Shown here one piece after another: positions 44,996 through 54,640 of a DNA stretch of 64,000 nt. The notes beneath the pieces are model-generated. The model saw only the letters and a program-made list of their open reading frames with translations, searched no databases and was not told the origin of the DNA. Numbering within the stretch: the first letter of the stretch is position 1; each line of letters opens with the position of its first letter. The stretch is from Edaphobacter sp. (GTDB lineage: Bacteria; Acidobacteriota; Terriglobia; Terriglobales; Acidobacteriaceae). Location: NCBI GenBank assembly GCA_025462755.1, contig JAOAPF010000317.1, positions 1 through 64,000 of the forward strand, written 5' to 3'. The translations under genes were made by a program, and so were the position numbers.

Positions 44996-45940
44996 TCACT
45001 TCCATACATGAGGAATGGAGCCAGCCGGGGCATGAGAGGTCAGTTCAAGGTAAACAGTCTCAATGTCCTGTTGCAAACCATCAGGACGATTCGGAACCCA
45101 GTTCCTGTCGCTCTCCGGCAGCTTAATGTGCATCTCGGCCGGCGTCTTCCCCGCATCGGTCTGTAGCTTTACCTCGCCGTAGATATCCCGTAGAAACTGC
45201 GCCTGTCCCGACAGTATCTCCGCGCCACCCGCCGCCCCATGACCAGGCAATACGTGAAGCGGCCTCAGCGCCAACGCCTTATCAAGAACTTCAGGCCAAT
45301 TCGCAATGTTGGCGTCGAGAAGTTTATTCCTCGGCCCATTCACCGCCGCATCCCCGGTACACAGCACCTGCTCCTTTGGCAGCCACACATAGCCGTCGCC
45401 CGGAGTATGCCCCCAACCTAGAAAAATAAACCAAACCTCCCGAGTTTTGTCCTTCAGCACAAACGTATCGCCGTCAATAATCTTCTGCGGCCTTTGAACA
45501 TCGGCTTCGCCTGTCTCTCGAACATCCTCCCGCTTCGTCATCGCAACCTGCCATCGCGCAGGCTCCCACCGATCCATCTCGGTCTCCACTCCGCGGAAAG
45601 CGACCGTAGTCGCTCCTGCCGCCGTCCACACCGAATTGCCATACGAATGGTCACCATGGGCATGCGTGTCGAAGACATAGCGAACCGGTTTCATCGACAA
45701 GCTCTTGGAAATAGTCAGCAGCTCCTTCGCTCGTGCCGGATAGTTCGCATCCACAACGATCAGATAGCTCTGCATCTCAATGATTGTCGTATTGCTATAT
45801 CCCTTACTCGAATCGCCAACCAGAAACCATACACCGTCGCTGATCTTCTGCGGAGCAGCATTCTGCCCAGAAGCCCCTCGCACAAGACAAAGCACCAGCA
45901 CCGCAAGAAACAGCCGCCGCCATTCGAAGCAGCAATCCAC
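44996..45940 (-). CDS. Exported metallo-beta-lactamase-fold hydrolase
   Basis: A 314-residue protein with an N-terminal signal (RRLFLAVLVLCLVRGASGQ). The zinc motif is THAHGDHSYG (H-x-H-x-D-H), with further ligands in HTPGDGY, GDAAVNGP and LPGHGAAGG. The GTG at 45940 is the first start after the pnp stop that preserves the signal; the ORF-track version from 46330 would run 300 bases into pnp in another frame and is rejected. Substrate unknown; class B3-like or other secreted MBL hydrolases are possible. Confidence 0.83.
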   Translation of the reverse strand: MDCCFEWRRLFLAVLVLCLVRGASGQNAAPQKISDGVWFLVGDSSKGYSNTTIIEMQSYLIVVDANYPARAKELLTISKSLSMKPVRYVFDTHAHGDHSYGNSVWTAAGATTVAFRGVETEMDRWEPARWQVAMTKREDVRETGEADVQRPQKIIDGDTFVLKDKTREVWFIFLGWGHTPGDGYVWLPKEQVLCTGDAAVNGPRNKLLDANIANWPEVLDKALALRPLHVLPGHGAAGGAEILSGQAQFLRDIYGEVKLQTDAGKTPAEMHIKLPESDRNWVPNRPDGLQQDIETVYLELTSHAPAGSIPHVWK

Positions 45941-46016
45941 ACCGCGAACTCTGCCTGCAACAAAGACACAAAGACCGCGCGAATGCGCGGCCCCTGTGGT
46001 AAGTGGTGATGAAACT

Positions 46017-48425
46017 CTAACGATTGCCGCCACCCTGAGGACCACCAGAGCCCGAACCCGGTCTCCGTCCACCGCGACGACGCCTGCCGCCCGGCCGTCT
46101 CTGTCCACCAGGTCCGTTAGCTCCCTGGCCCCCCGCAACCGCCGCGACTGCAGGAACACCATCGGCACGGTTGAAGTTCGGCTCTTCAGTCGACTCTTCG
46201 CCCTCTTCGTCGAAATCATCCCCGTCTTCATCGACCTCATCCGAAACCTGCTCCGCGTGAGGCGCAACAGCAGCACCCGCTTCGACGCGTCCTGCATCCA
46301 TGCCAACCTGACCAGGCTCCGGCAGGCCAAGCTTCGCGCGCTGCTCCCGCAGAACCGCCTTCCTCGAAAGCTTAATCCGATTGCCTTCGATAGCCAGTAC
46401 CTTCACCAGAATCTGATCACCTTCACGAAGCTCGTCTTTCACTTCCTTCACGCGATGTTCCGCGATCTCCGAAACGTGTAGCAAGCCATCCGTCCCAGGG
46501 AAGATCTCAACAAACGCGCCGAACTCAGCCAGACGAACCACCTTGCCCAGATACGTCTTTCCAATCTCAGGAACAGCCGTAAGATCGCTGATCATCTGGA
46601 TCGCCCGCGCAAGACCATCGGCATCGCTCGAAGCCACATTGACCCGCCCCGTATCGTCGACATCGATCTTCACACCAGTCGCATCGATGATTCCGCGAAT
46701 CACCTTGCCTCCCGGCCCGATCAGGTCACGTATCTTGTCCGTTGGAATCTGAATGGTATGAATACGCGGTGCAAACTGCGACTTCTCCTCGCTCGCATTC
46801 GCGATAACCCCATCCATCGTATCCAGCAGGAACAGCCTGCCATGCCGCGCCTGCTCGAGAGCCTCACGCATAATCTGCGGAGTGATCCCCATGATCTTGA
46901 TGTCCATCTGCAGAGCGGTAATTCCCTTCCGCGTACCGGCAACCTTGAAGTCCATGTCACCGTAGTGATCTTCAGCGCCGGCGATGTCTGTCAGAATGGC
47001 GTAGCTTTCGCCCTCCTTGACCAGACCCATCGCAACACCCGCGACCGAACCCTTGATCGGAATGCCCGCCTGCATCAACGCAAGCGAAGCACCGCACACC
47101 GTCGCCATCGAAGACGATCCATTCGATTCCAGAATGTCCGAAACCACCCGTAACGTATACGGCGACTCGTCCTCTGCTGGCAACACGGCTTCAATGGCCC
47201 TGTACGCCAGGGCGCCATGACCGATCTCGCGCCGGCCGACGCCGCTCATACGTCCAACCTCGCCCACGGAGAACGGAGGGAAGTTATAGTGCAGCATGAA
47301 ACGTCGCTTCTGCTCGCCCTCGTAGCTCTCAAGTCGCTGCGCATCATCGGTCGTTCCCAGCGTTGCGCTCACCAGCGCCTGCGTCTCACCACGGGTAAAC
47401 AGCGCCGACCCGTGAACCCGCGGAAGCACACCAACCTCAATCGTGACGTCGCGAATCTTATCGAACGCCCGATGATCCGGCCGGATCCTCTCCTTCAGAA
47501 CTTGTTCACGGAAGATGTTCTCGCGCAGCAGCTCAAAGTATTTGCTTAGTTTCTTCGCCGCCTCAGAATCACCCTCGGGCAGATCCTTCTTTAGTTCATC
47601 CTTGATCGCCTTCACCAGCGCATAGCTCTCAAACTTCGGGTGCTTCTGCGTATCGAGAGCGTCCTTCAACCTCGCACCGATCTTTGCGTTCAACTCATTT
47701 AGATATTCATGGTCGATCACAACCGCGCCCACGAGCCGCTTCGGCTTCCCGGCCCGGCTGACCAGGTCCTCAATCCCAGCACAAATCTTCTTGATCTGTA
47801 CATGCGCAAACTCGATCGCGTCGACGACCCGTCCCTCTGCAATCTCCTTCGCCCCCGACTCGATCATCACAATGCCGTCCTTCGTACCGACGACCATAAT
47901 GTTCAACGTGCCCTTCGCCCGCTCCTCATAGGTGGGGTTCACCACAAACTGATCGTCCACAATCCCAATCCGCACCGCACCCACCGGCCCATGAAAAGGA
48001 ATGTCGCTCAACGCCAAAGCGCAACTCGCCCCGTTGATGCCCAGCACATCCGGGTCATTCTCCTTGTCAGCGGAGTACACAAACGCAACCACCTGAGTCT
48101 CATTGCGGAACGCCTCAGGAAACAGCGGACGAATCGGCCGATCGATTTGGCGGCTCGTCAGAATCTCCTTCTCACTCGGGCGTCCCTCACGCTTGATAAA
48201 CCCGCCAGGAATACGGCCACCCGCATAGGTGAACTCGCGATACTCCACAGTCAGCGGAAAGAAATCGATGCCCTCTTTCGGATCCGGCGAAGCCACAGCC
48301 GTTGCTAGAACTACATTGTCCCCACTGGTTGTGAGTGCCGCGCCGGGGGCCTGTTTCGCCATGCGTCCGGTCTCGAATTTAATTTGCTTGCCGCCGGCAA
48401 GCTCAACTGTCACATCCTGTTTCAT
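46017..48425 (-). CDS. pnp: Polyribonucleotide nucleotidyltransferase (PNPase)
   Basis: The 3'-5' phosphorolytic exoribonuclease, 802 residues. Two RNase PH domains are visible (FFPLTVEYREFTYAGGRIPGGFIKREGRPSEKEILTSRQIDRPIRPLFP and RIRPDHRAFDKIRDVTIEVGVLPRVHGSALFTRGETQAL). A KH domain (IRDLIGPGGKVIRGIIDATGVKIDVDD) and an S1 domain (KTYLGKVVRLAEFGAFVEIFPGTDGLLHVSEI) follow. An acidic then Arg/Gly-rich tail of about 90 residues extends the C-terminus. It lies downstream of rpsO, its usual partner. Confidence 0.98.
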   Translation of the reverse strand: MKQDVTVELAGGKQIKFETGRMAKQAPGAALTTSGDNVVLATAVASPDPKEGIDFFPLTVEYREFTYAGGRIPGGFIKREGRPSEKEILTSRQIDRPIRPLFPEAFRNETQVVAFVYSADKENDPDVLGINGASCALALSDIPFHGPVGAVRIGIVDDQFVVNPTYEERAKGTLNIMVVGTKDGIVMIESGAKEIAEGRVVDAIEFAHVQIKKICAGIEDLVSRAGKPKRLVGAVVIDHEYLNELNAKIGARLKDALDTQKHPKFESYALVKAIKDELKKDLPEGDSEAAKKLSKYFELLRENIFREQVLKERIRPDHRAFDKIRDVTIEVGVLPRVHGSALFTRGETQALVSATLGTTDDAQRLESYEGEQKRRFMLHYNFPPFSVGEVGRMSGVGRREIGHGALAYRAIEAVLPAEDESPYTLRVVSDILESNGSSSMATVCGASLALMQAGIPIKGSVAGVAMGLVKEGESYAILTDIAGAEDHYGDMDFKVAGTRKGITALQMDIKIMGITPQIMREALEQARHGRLFLLDTMDGVIANASEEKSQFAPRIHTIQIPTDKIRDLIGPGGKVIRGIIDATGVKIDVDDTGRVNVASSDADGLARAIQMISDLTAVPEIGKTYLGKVVRLAEFGAFVEIFPGTDGLLHVSEIAEHRVKEVKDELREGDQILVKVLAIEGNRIKLSRKAVLREQRAKLGLPEPGQVGMDAGRVEAGAAVAPHAEQVSDEVDEDGDDFDEEGEESTEEPNFNRADGVPAVAAVAGGQGANGPGGQRRPGGRRRRGGRRPGSGSGGPQGGGNR

Positions 48426-48490
48426 GTTGCCTCTCTTCTCTCGGTTTCATTCGATTAAGCTTGAATCGCGTCATCCGCCAAGCGGGCGCG

Positions 48491-48540
48491 AAAAAGTGCA
48501 GCTCCCCTTCGCGGCTACTTGGCCGCCAGAGAACTGCACT
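48491..48540 (-). terminator. rpsO-pnp intercistronic terminator
   Basis: On the minus strand AGTGCAGTTCTC pairs with the region ending CTGCACT, enclosing an inner GGCGGC/GCCGC stem, and is followed by TTTTT. It lies about 185 bases after the rpsO stop and 65 before pnp. The E. coli rpsO-pnp junction also has a terminator, so partial readthrough control is plausible. The rest of the 300-base gap holds no gene. Confidence 0.75.
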
Positions 48541-48724
48541 GGTATAGATCGTTTAGGGTCGTGCACTCGTCAGAGCCACAAACCGCGAACACAACGCCAG
48601 CCGCTCCCATTGTCAGCAACTCCAGCGACAAGGTCTTGCCTGACCTTGCACGAATGTTGCAGCCGATTGTGAACGGGCCGTGTGTACTTCCATAGTTTGG
48701 GCGGTATCTCCGGAGATGCTGCGG

Positions 48725-48991
48725 TTACTTGCGGATTCCCAGTTTGCCGATGACCTCGCGGTAGCGGTCTGCGTCGCACTTCTTCAGGTAATCCAGCAAA
48801 CGTCGCCGCTTGCTCACAAGCATCAAGAGTCCCCGGCGCGAACCGTGGTCCTTCTTGTGCTCCTTGAAGTGTTCCGTCAACTCGCCGATGCGTTCGCTTA
48901 AAATAGCGATCTGAACCTCAGGGCTCCCGGTATCGGAGTCGTGGGTACGGAACTTTGCAATAATGTCTGTCTTTTTAGCGGATGCCAACAC
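48725..48991 (-). CDS. rpsO: Ribosomal protein S15
   Basis: A 30S subunit protein of 88 residues that binds the three-way junction of 16S rRNA. The whole sequence matches S15: [58 protein letters not shown]. The start codon is GTG; the next codon TTG is a less likely alternative. It precedes pnp on the same strand. Confidence 0.97.
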   Translation of the reverse strand: MLASAKKTDIIAKFRTHDSDTGSPEVQIAILSERIGELTEHFKEHKKDHGSRRGLLMLVSKRRRLLDYLKKCDADRYREVIGKLGIRK

Positions 48992-49109
48992 AGCTTTTTT
49001 CTGCTCCTGATTCTTCTAGTCCACTCTAAGTGTCTACATAAGGATAGCACCGCGAGACCAAGGGGGCAATCAACCCCGGCGCGAAAACGCTCCAACCTCT
49101 GCAGAGAAC

Positions 49110-49799
49110 TCAGGCGATATGGGTCTTCAGAAAAGCCAGAGTCCGCTCCCTGGCCAGCTTCGCAGCAGCAGCGTTGTAGTGCGCTGGATCGACATCGCGA
49201 TTAAACGCATGCCCTGCGCCCTCATAGACAAAGATCTCCACCTCAGGATGCGCCGCTCGAACCGCCTCAACCTGATCCTTCCCGATGTGATCGTCGTTCG
49301 CTCCGAAATGAATCATCACCGGGCAGCTAGGTTCTTCCTTTGCAACCGACCCAATCCCACCCGGATAGTAGCAAACGCAGCACGAAGGCTGCATCTTCAA
49401 CTTCTCCCCGCGAGTCGCAGTCAGCCAGCTTACTAGGCCGCCATAGCAAAACCCAATAACGCCAATGCCCTTCCCGGTTTTCTTCGCCTCACCATAAGCC
49501 GCAGCAACATCCAGCAACGTTACGTCCGGATTCAACTTCGGGTACAACTCCATGGCCCGCTTCTGATCAGCCCCGTCATACTTCAACTCCAGGCCGGGCT
49601 CAAAACGATCGAAGATGGCAGGCGCAATCACCAGGAATCCATCATTGGCATACCCATCTGCAACGCTGCGGATATGGGCATTGACGCCATAAATCTCCTG
49701 GATCAGAACCAGCGCGCCAATCGGCTCACCCTTGGGGTTCGCCACGTACGCGCTCAGCTCATGACCATCGCTTGCCTTCAACTTGATCCAATCGCTCAT
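49110..49799 (-). CDS. Dienelactone hydrolase-family protein (second copy)
   Basis: An alpha/beta hydrolase of 229 residues, the typical size of dienelactone hydrolase. The nucleophile elbow is GFCYGG, the acid Asp lies in GANDDHIG and the catalytic His in GAGHAFNRD. No signal peptide. It is not closely similar to the copy at 42.8 kb apart from the motifs. Substrate unknown. Confidence 0.9.
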   Translation of the reverse strand: MSDWIKLKASDGHELSAYVANPKGEPIGALVLIQEIYGVNAHIRSVADGYANDGFLVIAPAIFDRFEPGLELKYDGADQKRAMELYPKLNPDVTLLDVAAAYGEAKKTGKGIGVIGFCYGGLVSWLTATRGEKLKMQPSCCVCYYPGGIGSVAKEEPSCPVMIHFGANDDHIGKDQVEAVRAAHPEVEIFVYEGAGHAFNRDVDPAHYNAAAAKLARERTLAFLKTHIA

Positions 49800-50320
49800 G
49801 TCTTCATCATAGCGACTGCGCCTGTTATTTTGTGTCTGCCGGCTGTCAAATAAAAGTAAAACAGCGCCCCCAAAAACACCGCGGTCAAACTAAATTACGA
49901 CAAGATCAAACTGATTTAATACGGCCTCCCGCTAAGATGTCTCCCCGGAATCCGAGTAACTCCTCATCGCACGAGTCCAACGAAGAAACCGGAAGAACTG
50001 TCTCTTCTCCTTCCAGAAAAGTTTCCAGAAGTCGCGAGCCCGCACCGTGTCTGCCTTCTGGCCCGAATAAGTTTCCAGCCGCCACCGTAGATAGGGGCTC
50101 CGCCATGGCCGCAACCGGTAGCCGCGCGTCGCATTCCACAGAAATCTCAACTCTTCAACCATTCCAGCCGCCTCCCCTCAGTATAGGCACAGCTGTTTCC
50201 ACCAAATGGAATACCATTGGATCGAAGAAAGGAGTAGTTTTCTACATAGCCCTGAAACTCCCTGACCCCGGGAGTGGAAGTTTTCGAATCAACGCCACAC
50301 CGACTCGTACACCCTGCGCT

Positions 50321-51793
50321 ATGACTCGACTGCAAGAAGCATCTGCGTTAAGACCTCAACCTCAGCATCCTGTGGGCGAAGATCCATTTCGCAGCGGAGC
50401 GCCTCTACCCGACGCCACCCGTCGTCCTGCAACTTTCCCTGCCAATATCTGGTCGTTGGTTGCTACCGGCTGCGTCTCCGCGGCGACGGTCACAAGCCTG
50501 TTCTCCCGGCTGCCGGAGTCGCACACGCTCTCACTGCCCACGATCCTCGTTCGCTCCATCGAATACATCGCTCTCGCAGCAGCGGGAGGAGCCATTGGAA
50601 CCTCAATCCCATGGTTCTTCCTCAATGCAAAGCCAGCATTCAGCCTCACCTACTTGTCAAAGATTGTCGCCGTTGGCTGGATATTCTTCCCCTGCATCAT
50701 CTTGTTCTATCACCGTCGATCGCCGTTGCTGTTCCTGGTTCTCACCCTCGCCACCATCGCATCCGCGTTCAGTCTCCGCCGCCTCTTTCCAGCGACCAAC
50801 GAGCAAGAAAGAAAACCCCCAGCCTGGTACACCAGCGAACTGCCAAGCCTATATGGCCTGCCCATACCGGCCTTCCGTCCCATGCCCGCGTTCTTCATAG
50901 CAATATGTGCCCAGGCGGCACTCATCCTCGCCGTCTCGGATCGACCATTGCTGGCGGGCATCTTCCTATCGATCTGCCTGTCTCTGCTGGTATGGCGATG
51001 GAGCGCGCTGGACGCGAGCGCCGTAAAACAGTTTGCCGGCAGGAGACAGTCCGTCCTGCTCTCTGCATTCGCCATCTGCTTCACAGTGCTCGCACTCCTT
51101 CCCTGGGTCACGGGAAACCCGCATAGCTCCAAAGAGGTACCTCGTAGGCCCGCCCTCATCACTCATGAATCGAGGGAATCGGACGTACCTGGCTCCGACT
51201 ATGTCGGCATCATCTTATGGCCGCCGCCCATAAAAAAGACTGAGATCGTGCCGCCCAGGCCGCACGAAACTTCGTTCGCAATCGGAAAGGCATCCCAACC
51301 AGTAGTGATTCCATTTGACGGACAATACTGGTACTTCAAAGCGCCCAACAGAAGACCTGGCGCACGTGCTCACATAGCTCACGGAAGGGCTACCTCTGTA
51401 AACGTGCACTCGACCGATTCTGCGCCTCTGTTGATGGAGGCCCATCAGAATCTGGGCACGTCCGTCGACCTCGAATGCTGCAGCGAGATCGACGTTGCCA
51501 TTACAAATGCTGACGTCCGCCCCGGAACAATTGCGCTGGGGATCCGTCTCGCGGATTCAACTTCCATCGGAGAGCCATCCCAGTACCTTGGGGAACGAGC
51601 AATTGTATCCAGCAGAGCTGCGCAGATTCCCCTGAGCCGTCCTTCAGTCGAAGAGGTACTGCGATTCCCCATCCCACGACCAACAACAATCCGTAGATTT
51701 AATAAAATCACCATCGTCTTTTTATCTGCCAGAGAACGTGCGCGAGCCGGCGCAAAAGTCTCCATCCAAAGCTTTACCCTCATCCCCAAATAG
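50321..51793 (+). CDS. Membrane protein of unknown function (DYVGIILWPPP type)
   Basis: From ATG 50321 the protein has 490 residues. About seven membrane segments occupy residues 40-260. The C-terminal 220 residues are soluble and probably periplasmic or extracytoplasmic, with SDYVGIILWPPPIKKTEIVPP, FDGQYWYFKAPNRRPGARAHIAHGRATSVNVHSTD and CCSEIDVAITNADVRPGTIALGIRLADST. I recall similar proteins from acidobacteria but no function. The open frame extends to 49832, but those extra 163 residues are low-complexity and have no clear start; the 520-base stretch 49800-50320 is otherwise empty. Confidence 0.7.
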   Translation: MTRLQEASALRPQPQHPVGEDPFRSGAPLPDATRRPATFPANIWSLVATGCVSAATVTSLFSRLPESHTLSLPTILVRSIEYIALAAAGGAIGTSIPWFFLNAKPAFSLTYLSKIVAVGWIFFPCIILFYHRRSPLLFLVLTLATIASAFSLRRLFPATNEQERKPPAWYTSELPSLYGLPIPAFRPMPAFFIAICAQAALILAVSDRPLLAGIFLSICLSLLVWRWSALDASAVKQFAGRRQSVLLSAFAICFTVLALLPWVTGNPHSSKEVPRRPALITHESRESDVPGSDYVGIILWPPPIKKTEIVPPRPHETSFAIGKASQPVVIPFDGQYWYFKAPNRRPGARAHIAHGRATSVNVHSTDSAPLLMEAHQNLGTSVDLECCSEIDVAITNADVRPGTIALGIRLADSTSIGEPSQYLGERAIVSSRAAQIPLSRPSVEEVLRFPIPRPTTIRRFNKITIVFLSARERARAGAKVSIQSFTLIPK

Positions 51794-51870
51794 AAGCCGG
51801 GCCGCAGAAACTCCCTCCCGGCGGGCACAAGTTCACGAGCTGCAGAAAAGCCTCTGTTTTCTTATTCAAA

Positions 51871-52081
51871 AGAGATCTGCTGTTGCTTTCGGATTTAGTG
51901 TAGCTTCAGCCGAAGCCAAGCGGGAACGGATAAGCTATTCATTCTCATACGTTTGCTGTTCCAGTATTTTTATTTTGCAATTTTCTGCCCAAAAACCACA
52001 TGTCAAGCCCAAGAACCGCTTAAGCCTTTCCCTTTCATGTAGATCCGTGTGGCATTTTAGTTATGGCCAATCCGCTATACT
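51871..52081 (+). repeat. Long dispersed intergenic repeat, copy 2
   Basis: Shares ordered landmarks with 1222-1495, including GAGATCTGCTGTT, GCCGAAGCCAAGCGGGAAC, GCCCAAAAACCACATGTCAAGCCC (51987-52010) and GGCCAATCCGC followed by a -10-like TATACT at 52076-52081. The 490-base gap 51794-52283 holds only this and the following hairpin module. Confidence 0.7.
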
Positions 52082-52115
52082 AGATATAGATCGAAACAAG
52101 CAAGAGCTAGCGGAA

Positions 52116-52190
52116 AAGTAAGCCCCGGACACGTTCGGGGCTAACTTATTGATATAAAGGATTTTGGACGCAACACCTTTATTATGAATA
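52116..52190 (+). other. Promoter-hairpin module, copy 2
   Basis: After TATACT comes the hairpin AAGT-A-AGCCCCG-N8-CGGGGCT-A-ACTT and then CCTTTATTATGAATA (52176-52190). The same order, AAACAAGC, AGCCCCG hairpin, CCTTTATTATGAATA, occurs inverted at 60835-60946. ATAAAGG and CCTTTAT around 52155-52182 can form a second stem. Confidence 0.6.
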
Positions 52191-52273
52191 TTTTGCATAC
52201 GGAGACACCGCGCAAGCTGCTGAATACAAGGAGTTTGCGCGCGGGCAAGGGGGGTACCCCCCAGAGTCTGTAA
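52184..52273 (+). CDS. Possible 29-residue small ORF
   Basis: ATG inside the conserved TTATTATGAATA of the hairpin module opens MNILHTETPRKLLNTRSL to a TAA. It includes the 14-base palindrome GGGGGGTACCCCCC (52249-52262). The other copy of the module opens only a 14-codon frame, so conservation of a peptide is not supported. No clear ribosome site. Confidence 0.15.
   Translation: MNILHTETPRKLLNTRSLRAGKGGTPQSL
52207..52262. terminator. Stem-loops downstream of flgL
   Basis: CGCGCAA (near 52210) pairs with TTGCGCG (near 52235), and GGGGGGTACCCCCC forms a perfect palindrome at 52249-52262. They lie 20-75 bases after the flgL stop (minus strand). No T-run is present. Confidence 0.35.
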
Positions 52274-52283
52274 GAGGAAGGAT

Positions 52284-53183
52284 CTACTTCATAAGGCTAA
52301 AAAGGTTGGAGCTCCCTAGTGCATTAATGACACTGAGAAGAGCCTGATGCTGGGTCTCAGCCGTGGACAGTTGGGTCGCTACCGCAGCGGGGTCCGCCGA
52401 AACCAGATTGCTCTGTGCCACCTTCAATTGGCTCTCCTCCGTCTGGGTATACGTACTTGTCGCCTGCAGCCGGCTCAAAGCGCTATCGAGCGTGCTCCGC
52501 TGGGACGACAGTTGCCCCAGCGATGTGGTCAACGCGTTGGTATCTGCCGTAAGCGCAGCAGTCGTCGCGCCAGCGGAAAAATCAGAGATCAACTGGTTCA
52601 ATGCCCCCAACACACCCGAGCCTGCCGCACCAAAGACAGCGGACCCGGGAAGATTGACCTGGATCTGCTGCCCGCTCGGGGTCTGGACGTACTGGACGTT
52701 GGAGTCGCCGTTATAAGTCGCCGTAGCAGGATTAGTGGAGGTGTCCAGCGTGAACGGAGGTGCCGATCCCTGGCTTCCGCCGAACAGGTACTGCCCCTGA
52801 TAGCTCGTGTTGGCGAGCGAGAGCACCTGGTCGCGAATCCCGCTCAGCGCTTGAGCGACACTGGCAAGATTGCTGGCATTGAGCGTTCCATTATTTCCGC
52901 CAACAGCAGTCGACAACGCAGAAGTAATCTGGGTCACAACCTCGCCCAGCGTCGAATCGGTGACCTGCATCCGAGAAGCTTGGTTGGAGGCAGTCTGAAC
53001 AAAAGTATCGTCCTTCGCAATCGAGCTGCCCAGCAGAGTGCTCTGCGCCACTGCAACCGGACCGTCCGAGAGCGAAGCGACGCGCAATCCGCTGGACAAT
53101 TCGGACGTGAGCGTAATTTCCTGTTGGGTCGACTGATTGAGCGCCGCCGCCAGGTTGCTAAGGTAATTCGGATCGACTCGCAT
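52284..53183 (-). CDS. flgL: Hook-filament junction protein FlgL
   Basis: A 299-residue structural protein joining hook and filament. The N-terminal flagellin-like helix is MRVDPNYLSNLAAALNQSTQQEITLTSELSSGLRVASLSDGPVAVAQSTLL, and the C-terminal helix TEESQLKVAQSNLVSADPAAVATQLSTAETQHQALLSVINAL. The middle domain is variable. Length is normal. It follows flgK and ends the second flagellar array. Confidence 0.94.
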   Translation of the reverse strand: MRVDPNYLSNLAAALNQSTQQEITLTSELSSGLRVASLSDGPVAVAQSTLLGSSIAKDDTFVQTASNQASRMQVTDSTLGEVVTQITSALSTAVGGNNGTLNASNLASVAQALSGIRDQVLSLANTSYQGQYLFGGSQGSAPPFTLDTSTNPATATYNGDSNVQYVQTPSGQQIQVNLPGSAVFGAAGSGVLGALNQLISDFSAGATTAALTADTNALTTSLGQLSSQRSTLDSALSRLQATSTYTQTEESQLKVAQSNLVSADPAAVATQLSTAETQHQALLSVINALGSSNLFSLMK

Positions 53184-53236
53184 GATACTGCTCCTGAGTT
53201 TCAGTCTGGAATTCGGTAGCGACTCATCGCCGCCTT

Positions 53237-54640
53237 TTAGTTCACGGCCGTCTGTACGCCAAGGTTGATGGCGCTCGCCATGATGGAGTTGGCGATGTTG
53301 AACACTTGGGACGCCGCCTGATAAGCGCGCTGATACTGGGTCAGATTAGACGCCTCCTGGTCCAGAGAAACGCCGGATAGCGAATCTCTCTGGGTCGTCA
53401 GCTGCGTGAGTGTCGTCTGCTGTGCGCTATTGTTCGTCGCCGCAGCAGCGGTATCGCTGCCGATCTGACCGAGAAAGGAAGCAAAATATCCCAAAGCTGT
53501 CTGGCCGTTCACAAGATTGGCGGTCGACAGATTGGCCAGAGCCGAAGCATTTGTGTTCCCGGCAGATCCTTCCCCTGTCCCAGCCGCCGCAACCGCCTTT
53601 GGATTGGCCGTTGCAACCTGAATCAGCGCCGCAGCTCCAATCGGAACAGGCGGAAGGCTGAAGAGCGCCGCGCCAGGATTTCCATTACCATCGACTCCCA
53701 GCGCGTTCTGCTGGTTCACCCGAGTTCCAACAGCAAAAGCCAGACTGTCGAGCGCACTCTGGTAACTTGGCAACTGATGGTCTCGCGCCAGCAAGACGCC
53801 GCCTAGATCGCCACCCGCAAGATTGGAGGTCACATCCTGCCCCCCCACTCCCGCAAGGATGTGGGTTGTTCCTCCCACCGGCGTTGTGCTCAAAGCAAAC
53901 GCCTGGCTGCCGCTGACCAGTACCGCTCCGCCGCTGGTCGTCAGGGTGATGCCGTTATTCTCAGTTGAAATTTGATCCAACCCGACCAGCTTAGACAGTT
54001 GCGCGATTGCCTGCTGTCGCTGATCCTCAAGAGTACCAGCATCAGCGTTGGGACTCAGAGCCGTGATCTGAGTATTGAGCGAAGCAATTGTCTTTGTGAG
54101 TGAGTTCACCTGACTCACATCGCCGATGACCTGTTGATTGAGACTCGTAGACACTTGCGTGAGCTGATTGGATGCCGAATTGAAGGCCGCCGCCAAAGTA
54201 TTGGCCGCCGTCAGCACACTCTGCCGCGTCGCTGTATCGGAAGGATTGCCCGCTAACGAAGAGAGTGAACTGAAGAACGAATCGATCGCCGTGCCGAGCA
54301 CCGTCGAACTTGCGGAGCTCGTCGTTGAGCTCAGGCCAAAGATGTTCTGGATCTTCTGTAAGGCGGATTCGAGCGCGCCGGACTGCGCCTGGGTCTGAGT
54401 CTGTTGCTGCACCTGTTGTTCAAGAACCCGGTCTCTCTGCGAAGTAGCGCTCGCCATGACACCCGAGCCATACGTACCCCCACTGAGCGTGACCGCGTCA
54501 ACCGATTGAAAGCTGACGACCTGGCGGGTGTAGCCTGCAGTGTTCTGATTTGCAACGTTGTTCCCTGTCACATTCAGGGCTTCCTGGTTAGCCCTGAGGG
54601 CTTGTTGAGCTATATCCATTAGTGACGTTATTGTGCCCAT
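53237..54640 (-). CDS. flgK: Hook-filament junction protein FlgK
   Basis: A 467-residue junction protein. It begins MGTITSLMDIAQQALRANQEALNVTGNNVANQNTAGYTRQVVSFQS and ends GVSLDQEASNLTQYQRAYQAASQVFNIANSIMASAINLG, both diagnostic. The Ser/Thr/Gln-rich middle is typical. The first 13 bases overlap the end of flgN. Confidence 0.96.
   Translation of the reverse strand: MGTITSLMDIAQQALRANQEALNVTGNNVANQNTAGYTRQVVSFQSVDAVTLSGGTYGSGVMASATSQRDRVLEQQVQQQTQTQAQSGALESALQKIQNIFGLSSTTSSASSTVLGTAIDSFFSSLSSLAGNPSDTATRQSVLTAANTLAAAFNSASNQLTQVSTSLNQQVIGDVSQVNSLTKTIASLNTQITALSPNADAGTLEDQRQQAIAQLSKLVGLDQISTENNGITLTTSGGAVLVSGSQAFALSTTPVGGTTHILAGVGGQDVTSNLAGGDLGGVLLARDHQLPSYQSALDSLAFAVGTRVNQQNALGVDGNGNPGAALFSLPPVPIGAAALIQVATANPKAVAAAGTGEGSAGNTNASALANLSTANLVNGQTALGYFASFLGQIGSDTAAAATNNSAQQTTLTQLTTQRDSLSGVSLDQEASNLTQYQRAYQAASQVFNIANSIMASAINLGVQTAVN

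Noticed and set aside
45941-46330. N-terminal extension of the MBL hydrolase ORF
   Set aside because: It overlaps most of the pnp 3' end in another frame and places 130 unrelated residues before the signal peptide.
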